Shown here: positions 33,439 to 37,619 of the stretch, in pieces
Layout: each line of letters begins with the position of its first letter
Position numbering within the stretch: the stretch's first letter is position 1
NCBI GenBank assembly: GCA_035703895.1
Contig: DASSXJ010000325.1
Span: 1-37,619, forward strand
DNA from: a bacterium
GTDB lineage: Bacteria > Sysuimicrobiota > Sysuimicrobiia > Sysuimicrobiales > Segetimicrobiaceae
Direction: 5' to 3'
DNA: 37,619 nt
Notes under the pieces: model-generated
What the model was told of the DNA's origin: nothing
Databases searched by the model: none
What the model saw: the letters and a program-made list of their open reading frames with translations, nothing else
Made by a program: the position numbers and the translations under genes

Positions 33439-33918
33439 TCAACTCTGTCCGATAGGGGGGAGCCTCGGACCAAGCACATCGGCGCCGTGCCTCTGATAGG
33501 CGAGTTTCAATGTTGCCAGATCACGCTGCGAGATCGGGATTCGGCTTATATCCTCAAGACACTTCTCAAATCCGGCGGGCTGCAAGACAAATAGCATTCG
33601 GCCGGGTCGGCGGGCGATGTTTTGCCAGTTGTGAGCCACGCCCTTGGGGACGAACGCTAGTGTCCCGGCGGTTCCACTGGTGAGCCGCTCGCCGATTCGG
33701 AACCGAAACTCGCCCTCCAGGACGTAGATCAATTCGTCGCTGTCACGATGCACGTGAAGCGGGCCTCCGCCGCCCGGCCCGACGGTTTCTTCAAGTACGG
33801 CAAACGCACCATCCGTATCCTCACCGGAGGCCTTCACGAGCACGGGTCGATCCGGATCCCGTTCGAACTTCTTCCCTACTCCCGGCAACACGAAGTATCC
33901 GTCCCTACCGGTGGTCAC
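33439..33918 (-). CDS. Cupin-domain protein
   Basis: A single-domain cupin of 159 residues. Motif 1 is PLHVHRDSDELIYVLEGEFRF (His55, His57, Glu62), quoted across 53-73, and motif 2 is FVPKGVAHNWQN near 89-100 (His96), so all metal ligands are present. The rest has no identifying feature, and cupins have many roles, from dioxygenase to sugar binding. Start is GTG 33918, with a G-rich GGGGGT six to seven bases upstream; an ATG at 33940 is out of frame. Codon use is less G+C-biased than in neighbours. It lies 28 bases downstream of lgt on the same strand and converges on fixX. Confidence 0.8.
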   Translation of the reverse strand: MTTGRDGYFVLPGVGKKFERDPDRPVLVKASGEDTDGAFAVLEETVGPGGGGPLHVHRDSDELIYVLEGEFRFRIGERLTSGTAGTLAFVPKGVAHNWQNIARRPGRMLFVLQPAGFEKCLEDISRIPISQRDLATLKLAYQRHGADVLGPRLPPIGQS

Positions 33919-33946
33919 TGTGCACCCCCGCGTATTTCATGGCAAA

Positions 33947-34705
33947 CTAATTAACCAGGCGCCTCCCGTCCGTCTGGCGGCCGTGGGCCCGCAGGAACGA
34001 CACGCCCCACCCGATCAAGACGAGCGCGGCCATCTGCCCCCAGGTGAAGAACACGACGGTTCGGTCTTCGCTCCGTAAAAGGTCGAGGAGGAACCGCAGG
34101 GCGGACGAGGCGACGATGGCCGACCAGAAGAGGTAGCCGTCAAACGGACGCCGGCCCGCCGCCCCGACGACCCACGCGAGGATCAGGATGGTCCCGATCA
34201 TCTCATACAACTGGACCGGATGGCGGGGGCCGCCGGGGATCCCCGGGAAGACGATCCCCCACGGCAGCGACGTCGGATCGCCGTAGAGCTCGCCGTTCAT
34301 GAAGTTGCCCCACCGCACGAGGATGATTACGAGCAGCATCGCCGGTGCGATCGCGTCCGTCATCCGCCACACCGGGACCTTGTGACGAGGACACCACCAG
34401 GCCAGGAAGATCAGGCCGAAGGCGATGGCCCCGTGCGAAGCCAGCCCGGCGTAGGGCGGCCGAACGATCGCCAGCGGATCGCCCGCAAAATCTTGCGGGT
34501 GGGACACGACGTACCCCACGCGCGCGCCGACGAGCGCGGTGACGAGGAACGGGAAAGAGAGCGAGTCCACGATGAGGTGGCGCGCGATCCCGAACATCTC
34601 GCCGAAGTGGGCGGTGACCGGGATGGAGAGAAACAGCCCGAGGCCCATCATGGCGCCGTACCAGCGGAGGACGAACGGCCCAACCTTGAGGAGCACCGGG
34701 TGCAT
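33947..34705 (-). CDS. lgt: Prolipoprotein diacylglyceryl transferase
   Basis: A membrane enzyme of 252 residues that moves diacylglycerol from phosphatidylglycerol to the lipobox cysteine of prelipoproteins, the first step of lipoprotein maturation. About seven membrane helices. GLASHGAIAFGL near 87-98 holds the conserved His91. LVRWGNFMNGELYG (129-142) is the Lgt signature, with Val where Gly usually precedes the Arg; Arg131, Asn134, Asn137 and Glu139 are present. RHPVQLYE (161-168) is also standard. The start ATG 34705 is preceded on the minus strand by TATACT ending eight bases away, with no ribosome site between. Confidence 0.93.
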   Translation of the reverse strand: MHPVLLKVGPFVLRWYGAMMGLGLFLSIPVTAHFGEMFGIARHLIVDSLSFPFLVTALVGARVGYVVSHPQDFAGDPLAIVRPPYAGLASHGAIAFGLIFLAWWCPRHKVPVWRMTDAIAPAMLLVIILVRWGNFMNGELYGDPTSLPWGIVFPGIPGGPRHPVQLYEMIGTILILAWVVGAAGRRPFDGYLFWSAIVASSALRFLLDLLRSEDRTVVFFTWGQMAALVLIGWGVSFLRAHGRQTDGRRLVN

Positions 34706-34713
34706 GCGCTAAT

Positions 34714-34719
34714 AGTATA
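34714..34719 (-). promoter_or_regulatory. -10 element of lgt, possibly giving a leaderless mRNA
   Basis: TATACT on the minus strand (5 of 6) ends 8 bases before the lgt ATG, so the transcript would begin at or within two bases of the start codon. No convincing -35. It is back to back with the promoter of the riboswitch transcript. Confidence 0.45.
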
Positions 34720-34735
34720 GCAACGGCAAAAATTC

Positions 34736-34764
34736 TTGACACTAGGGGGGTGATTTGATAACCT
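34736..34764 (+). promoter_or_regulatory. Promoter of the SAM riboswitch-thrC transcript
   Basis: A perfect TTGACA at 34736-34741, a 17-base spacer and TAACCT at 34759-34764 (3 of 6, with the key first T-A and last T). Transcription would begin near 34771, about 14 bases before the riboswitch P1 stem. Confidence 0.65.
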
Positions 34765-34784
34765 GGCTTCAAACTGAATAGCAA

Positions 34785-34896
34785 CTCTTATCCAGAGCGG
34801 TTGAGGGACGGGCCCGATGAAACCCGGCAGCCTACCAGGCGCCCACCTGGCGTGGTGCTAATTCCCGACGGAAGATCCAATTCCGGTAGATAAGAG
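34785..34896 (+). ncRNA. SAM-I riboswitch (S-box leader)
   Basis: A 112-base aptamer that binds S-adenosylmethionine. The closing P1 stem is CTCTTATC (34785-34792) with GATAAGAG (34889-34896), all 8 pairs. Inside, AGAG at 34794-34797, then GAGGGA and CGATGAAACCCGGCAGCC (34815-34832) make the conserved core and kink-turn region. CCAGGCGCCCACCTGG forms the variable P3 hairpin, and GGTGCTAATTCC (34854-34865) is the 3' core. In this class SAM binding stabilises P1 and lets the downstream terminator form, switching the genes off when SAM is plentiful. It therefore places thrC and the sulfur carrier gene under methionine/SAM control. Confidence 0.96.
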
Positions 34897-34901
34897 GGAT
34901 G

Positions 34902-34932
34902 ATCCCCCTCGCGGAGTTGGAGGGGGATTTTT
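34902..34932 (+). terminator. Intrinsic terminator of the SAM riboswitch
   Basis: ATCCCCCTC (34902-34910) pairs with GAGGGGGAT (34920-34928) to form a 9 bp stem with a 9-base loop, followed by a T-run (34928-34932, then G-TT). It lies 5 bases after the riboswitch P1 stem and about 70 bases before thrC, as expected for a transcription-attenuation expression platform. Confidence 0.92.
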
Positions 34933-35000
34933 GTTGTGCCGAGATCTGCGGGGTCCGGCGCGCCCAGGCAGCGAGAGCGGCTTGGAGAGGGAGGGGAGAG

Positions 35001-36233
35001 ATGGCAGTGAGCGGGCTGGTCTGCCGCGAGTGCGGCCGGCGGTACCCAACGGAGCCGATCTTCGTGTGCGAGCACTGTTTCGGGCCGCTCGAGGCGGAGT
35101 ACGATCTCGAGGGTCTCGGCGGGGAGGCGCTGCGGGACCGCATTGTCTCCGGGCCACTCTCGATCTGGCGGTACCAGGACCTTCTGCCGGCGGCGCGGGT
35201 CCCGGAGTGGGACCTCGCCCCCGGGTTCACGCCGCTCGTCCCGGCCCACCGGCTCGGCGACGCGCTCGGGCTCCGCCATCTCTACCTGAAGAACGACACC
35301 CGCAACCCCACTTGGTCGTTCAAGGACCGCGTCGTCGCGGTCGCCTTGGCCGCCGGGAAGACGTTTGACTTCACCGTCTTCTCCTGTGCCTCGACCGGTA
35401 ACCTCGCCAATGCGGTCGCGGCGCATGCCGCCAAGGCGGGTCTTCGCGCCGTCGTGTTCATCCCCAAAGGCTTAGAGCGGGCCAAAGTGATTACGACATC
35501 GGTCTACCGGCCCACGGTGGTGGAAGTCGATGGGACGTATGACGATGTCAACCGCCTCTGCCTCGAGATCGGCGACGAGCACCGCTGGGCGATCGCGAAC
35601 GTCAACCTGCGGCCCTACTACTCCGAAGGCGCCAAGACACTGGCGTATGAGGTGGCGGAGCAGCTTGGGTGGAAGGCCCCCGACCGCGTTATCGTGCCGG
35701 TCGGCTCGGGCAACATGTTCGTGAAGATTCACAAGGGCTTCGAGGAGTTTCAGGATCTCGGGCTGATCCCCCGCTGCACGGTGCGGATGACCGCGGCTCA
35801 GGCAGACGGCTGCGGTCCCATCGCCACCGCGTACCGCGAACAGAGCGACAAGGTTGTCCCGGTCCGGCCGAGCACGGTCGCGAAGTCGCTCGCGATCGGC
35901 GCTCCGGCCGACGGCCACTACGTCCTCGATCTCGCGCGGCGCACCGGTGGGGCCGTCGAATCCGCTACCGATGACGAGACGGTCGGTGCCATTCGCCTGC
36001 TCGCGGAGACCGAGGGGCTGTTCACCGAGCCCGCGGGCGGCGTCACCGTGGGCGTCCTGCGCAAGCTGGCCGCATCCGGGGTGATCGGGCCCGACGAAGT
36101 GGTCGTCGCGTACATTACCGGCATCGGTCTCAAAGCGATCGAAGCCGTGGAAGACGTGGTGGAGACCGCGGTCACCATCAAGCCGACCCTCGCGTCGTTC
36201 GAGGAGCGCGTCCTTGCGCTCGCAGGCGACTAG
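35001..36233 (+). CDS. thrC: Threonine synthase-type PLP enzyme with N-terminal zinc ribbon
   Basis: A 410-residue fold-type II PLP enzyme. Threonine synthase converts O-phosphohomoserine to threonine. An N-terminal CREC-x11-CEHC knuckle pair (Cys8, 11, 23, 26) probably binds zinc. Lys108 in NPTWSFKDR forms the PLP Schiff base, CASTGNLANAVAA (129-141) is the substrate loop and VPVGSGNMF is the phosphate loop. TEPAGGVTVGV near 345 is usual. Start ATG 35001 has GGAGGGGAGAG directly upstream; an in-frame ATG at 34899 falls in the terminator and is rejected. It is controlled by the SAM riboswitch and followed 22 bases later by a CysO-like gene, so a role in homocysteine formation from the same substrate is conceivable. 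Confidence 0.9.
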   Translation: MAVSGLVCRECGRRYPTEPIFVCEHCFGPLEAEYDLEGLGGEALRDRIVSGPLSIWRYQDLLPAARVPEWDLAPGFTPLVPAHRLGDALGLRHLYLKNDTRNPTWSFKDRVVAVALAAGKTFDFTVFSCASTGNLANAVAAHAAKAGLRAVVFIPKGLERAKVITTSVYRPTVVEVDGTYDDVNRLCLEIGDEHRWAIANVNLRPYYSEGAKTLAYEVAEQLGWKAPDRVIVPVGSGNMFVKIHKGFEEFQDLGLIPRCTVRMTAAQADGCGPIATAYREQSDKVVPVRPSTVAKSLAIGAPADGHYVLDLARRTGGAVESATDDETVGAIRLLAETEGLFTEPAGGVTVGVLRKLAASGVIGPDEVVVAYITGIGLKAIEAVEDVVETAVTIKPTLASFEERVLALAGD

Positions 36234-36255
36234 GGCACCTCGGAGGTAGACATCG

Positions 36256-36726
36256 ATGGCTGTGCACGTGCGTATTCCCACACCGCTCCGCCGGATCACG
36301 AATGGAGAGCGGGTGGTTGAAGTCACCGGGAGCAACCTGGCGCAGGCGCTGGGCGATCTCGATCGTCGATTCCCCGGGATCCGGGCGAAGATCCTAGACG
36401 AGCGGGGTGAGGTGCTCCAGTTCGTGAACATCTTTGTGAATGAGCAAGATATTCGGTTCCTCTCCGGGCTCCAGACACCCCTCGGGGAAGGGGCGGAGGT
36501 CTCTATCGTCCCGGCCATGGCCGGAGGTGAAGTTGACCCGGTTTCGTGGACACCTTACTGTTGGGGTAATAGCCCCGGGGGAGGTCCACGATGGGACGGA
36601 GGAAGGTGCCCTACCCGCTGGAGTTCCGGGAAGAGGCCGTACGGCTCGTCCGGGAGGGCGGGAAATCGATCGGAGCAGTCGCCAAGGATCTGGGGATCGC
36701 CGATCAGTCGCTCTGCAACTGGGTGA
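36256..36726 (+). CDS. cysO: CysO/MoaD-like sulfur carrier, 3' end replaced by IS sequence
   Basis: A ubiquitin-fold sulfur carrier. Residues 1-91 closely follow the pattern of mycobacterial CysO: VRIPTPLRRITNGERVV at the start, FVNIFVNEQDIRFLSGL near 56-72 and VSIVPAMAGG at the end. In such carriers the C-terminal Gly is adenylated and turned into a thiocarboxylate that donates sulfur. Here Gly90-Gly91 (36523-36528) are followed not by a stop but by the left end of an IS3 element, so the frame runs on for 65 foreign residues to 36726. As it stands the diglycine is buried and the protein would be inactive unless cut. ATG 36256 has GGAGG nine bases upstream. thrC is 22 bases upstream. Confidence 0.82.
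   Translation: MAVHVRIPTPLRRITNGERVVEVTGSNLAQALGDLDRRFPGIRAKILDERGEVLQFVNIFVNEQDIRFLSGLQTPLGEGAEVSIVPAMAGGEVDPVSWTPYCWGNSPGGGPRWDGGRCPTRWSSGKRPYGSSGRAGNRSEQSPRIWGSPISRSATG
36526..36533 (+). repeat. Octamer direct repeat, copy 1 (left IS junction)
   Basis: GGTGAAGT spans the last Gly codon of the sulfur carrier gene and the first bases of the IS. The same octamer occurs at 37444-37451, at the point where recognisable transposase sequence stops. Confidence 0.6.
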
Positions 36727-37446
36727 AGCAATCGGACCTTGACGCCGGCCGCCTCACCGACGGCCTCACGACCGAAGAGCGTGTCGAGCTCCGCCGCCTC
36801 CGCCGTGAAAACCGTGTGCTCCGAGAAGAACGGGAAATCCTGAAAAAAGCCGCCGCCTTCTTCGCGCAGGAGACCCACTCGAAGCCGGGGCGGCCTTCGA
36901 GTTCGTAAAGCGAGAGAAGGCCGCACACTCCGTCAGCCATCACTGTCGTGTGCTGGGTGTCTCCCCCAGCGGCTTCTGCGCCTGGCAAGATCGGCCGCTG
37001 TCTGCGCGAGCGCAATCCGACGCGGCGTTGCAGGAGCAGATCCAGACGATCTTCACGCGCAGTCGGCGGACCTACGGAGCACCGCGGGTGCACGCCGAGT
37101 TGCAGGCCCTGGGCGTGCGGTGCGGCCGCAAGCGCGTGGCCCGGTTGATGCGCGCAGTTGGCCTCGTTGGCGCGCATCGGCGCCGCCCGCCGCGCACCAC
37201 CTGGCGCGATCGCGCCGCGGCACCGGCTCCTGATCGCGTGCAACGGCAGTTTGAGACGCTCGCCTCTGGGTAGCGGACATCACGTACGTGGGGACCGGCG
37301 CCGGCTGGCTATACCTCGCGGTTGTGCTGGACGTCTTCAGCAGTCGTGTGGTCGATTGGGCGATGAGCGTGCTGCTGGAAACGACGCTGGTGTTGGACGC
37401 ATTGAATATGGCGCTGTGGAATCGCCGGCCTGCCGCAGGGGTGGGT
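36529..37446 (+). mobile_element. IS3-family insertion sequence remnant
   Basis: The left end is intact: IS3-type terminal sequence (TTGACCCGGTTTCGTGGACA at 36533-36552), then orfA and orfB in the usual -1 arrangement. The reverse complement of this end, expected at the right, is not found anywhere to 37619. OrfB homology stops near 37443, in the middle of the DDE domain, and orfB also carries a frameshift. The element is therefore truncated and cannot move by itself. It lies inside the sulfur carrier gene and ends 85 bases before the VOC gene. Confidence 0.85.
36591..36908 (+). CDS. IS3-family transposase OrfA (helix-turn-helix subunit)
   Basis: A 105-residue OrfA. It has an N-terminal helix-turn-helix (YPLEFREEAVRLVREGGKSI, then VAKDLGIADQSLCNWVKQ) that binds the IS ends, and a leucine-zipper-like C-terminal part (ELRRLRRENRVLREEREILK) for dimerisation. 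ATG 36591 follows GGGAGG at 36579-36584. The frame itself looks intact. Near its end a run of six A followed by G (36843-36849) is the likely -1 frameshift site for making OrfAB. With a broken orfB, OrfA alone cannot transpose but could still bind ends of related copies. Confidence 0.9.
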   Translation: MGRRKVPYPLEFREEAVRLVREGGKSIGAVAKDLGIADQSLCNWVKQSDLDAGRLTDGLTTEERVELRRLRRENRVLREEREILKKAAAFFAQETHSKPGRPSSS

Positions 37447-37458
37447 GAAGTAACTTAA
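36842..37458 (+). pseudogene. IS3-family transposase OrfB, frameshifted and truncated
   Basis: The -1 frame relative to orfA encodes the start of OrfB: AAFEFVKREKAAHSVSHHCR, then VLGVSPSGFCAWQ, then SRRTYGAPRVHAELQALGV and KRVARLMRAVGLVG. At about 37250-37262 the frame breaks (FETLASG-stop), and the catalytic core resumes one frame over as RLWVADITYVGTGAGWLYLA and VVLDVFSSRVVDWAM to 37443. The first catalytic Asp is present; the second Asp and the Glu are missing because homology stops after NRRPAAGV. The stop at 37456-37458 belongs to the flanking DNA. Comparison with intact IS3 elements implies that a short deletion caused the break. Confidence 0.88.
37444..37451 (+). repeat. Octamer direct repeat, copy 2 (right IS junction)
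   Basis: GGTGAAGT again, followed by AACTTAA. Read in the frame of the sulfur carrier gene, the codons here are Gly-Glu-Val-Thr-stop, which would directly complete that gene if the IS were removed between the two copies. Confidence 0.6.
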
Positions 37459-37530
37459 TCACGAGTTAGACCTGACACACCATTCGAATGCGTTCCCGAA
37501 GTGGTGCAAACCGTAATCGGAGGACATGCG

Positions 37531-37619
37531 ATGATCGCAGGCGCGAAGTTCGGCCACACGAATCTGATCGCGAAGGATTGGAGAGCGCTGGCGCGGTTCT
37601 ACGAGGAGCAGTTCGGCTG
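37531..37619 (+). CDS. VOC-family (glyoxalase-fold) protein, partial
   Basis: Only the first 29 residues are in the window: MIAGAKFGHTNLIAKDWRAL followed by ARFYEEQFG. This is the typical first strand and helix of vicinal-oxygen-chelate proteins (glyoxalase/bleomycin-resistance fold), where the His near residue 9 often binds metal. ATG 37531 has GGAGG seven bases upstream, which supports the start. Function cannot be read from so little sequence. Confidence 0.75.
   Translation, partial: MIAGAKFGHTNLIAKDWRALARFYEEQFG

Noticed and set aside
34899-35000. 34-residue upstream extension of threonine synthase from an in-frame ATG at 34899
   Set aside because: This ATG lies beside the riboswitch terminator stem, has no family-like sequence, and a strong ribosome site directly precedes ATG 35001.
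37481-37490. Perfect 10 bp palindrome CATTCGAATG near the IS remnant, considered as an attachment site or operator
   Set aside because: Single short palindrome without a second copy in the window or any integrase gene; chance is sufficient.
37447-37530. Right inverted repeat of the IS element
   Set aside because: The reverse complement of the left end (36529-36555) does not occur here; only the shared octamer GGTGAAGT at the junction is present, so the right end is lost.
1-37619. CRISPR arrays, tRNA or rRNA genes, prophage genes
   Set aside because: No regularly spaced repeats, tRNA-like cloverleaf ends or phage structural genes were seen in reading both strands, though I could not run a covariance search.

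Overview
The window is a G+C-rich bacterial chromosome segment, densely coded, with many 1-10 base stop/start overlaps and frequent GTG starts. It carries a complete 14-subunit complex I operon (nuoA-N) followed directly by fixC and fixX. It also holds a class I two-subunit fumarase, flavin-dependent thymidylate synthase ThyX, a HemQ-type heme enzyme, a HelY/Ski2-like helicase, a SAM-I riboswitch and a CysO-like sulfur carrier. This mix fits a respiring member of the terrabacterial lineages (Actinobacteria, Chloroflexota, Deinococcus-Thermus or a related candidate phylum). I cannot place it more precisely from the sequence alone.

Layout. 1-5148 (minus): HelY-like helicase, then a CaiB/BaiF CoA-transferase, then fumarase alpha and beta (beta runs off the left edge). 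5172-7048: a small unknown protein, HemQ, and a CPBP membrane protease. 7052-10647: a threonine dehydratase, an MBL-fold hydrolase and a SufR-like regulator on the minus strand, divergent from threonine aldolase. 10687-11891 (minus): thyX and a 7Fe/8Fe ferredoxin. 11997-15716 (plus): Nudix, metallophosphoesterase, SDR, PHP phosphatase and methyltransferase, closely packed. 15770-17292 (plus): a MerR-like regulator overlapping a cysteine desulfurase, behind a good extended -10 promoter; a small zinc-ribbon-like gene faces them tail to tail.

17730-33349 (plus): nuoABCDEFGHIJKLMN-fixCX, together a route for electrons from NADH (Nuo) and from electron-transfer flavoprotein (FixCX) into the quinone pool. 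33439-34705 (minus): lgt and a cupin. 34736-36528 (plus): a sigma-70-like promoter, a SAM-I riboswitch with an intrinsic terminator, a threonine synthase-type PLP enzyme and a CysO/MoaD-like sulfur carrier. The carrier gene is interrupted, immediately after its Gly-Gly codons, by a decayed IS3-family element (36529-37446). A VOC-family gene begins at 37531 and runs off the right edge.

The most interesting unit is the SAM-riboswitch/threonine synthase/CysO module. Its regulation points to methionine rather than threonine, and the protein pairing resembles the CysM-CysO cysteine pathway. This suggests, as a hypothesis, thiocarboxylate-dependent sulfur transfer onto O-phosphohomoserine. The IS junction also lets one infer an ancestral three-residue tail after the Gly-Gly of the carrier.
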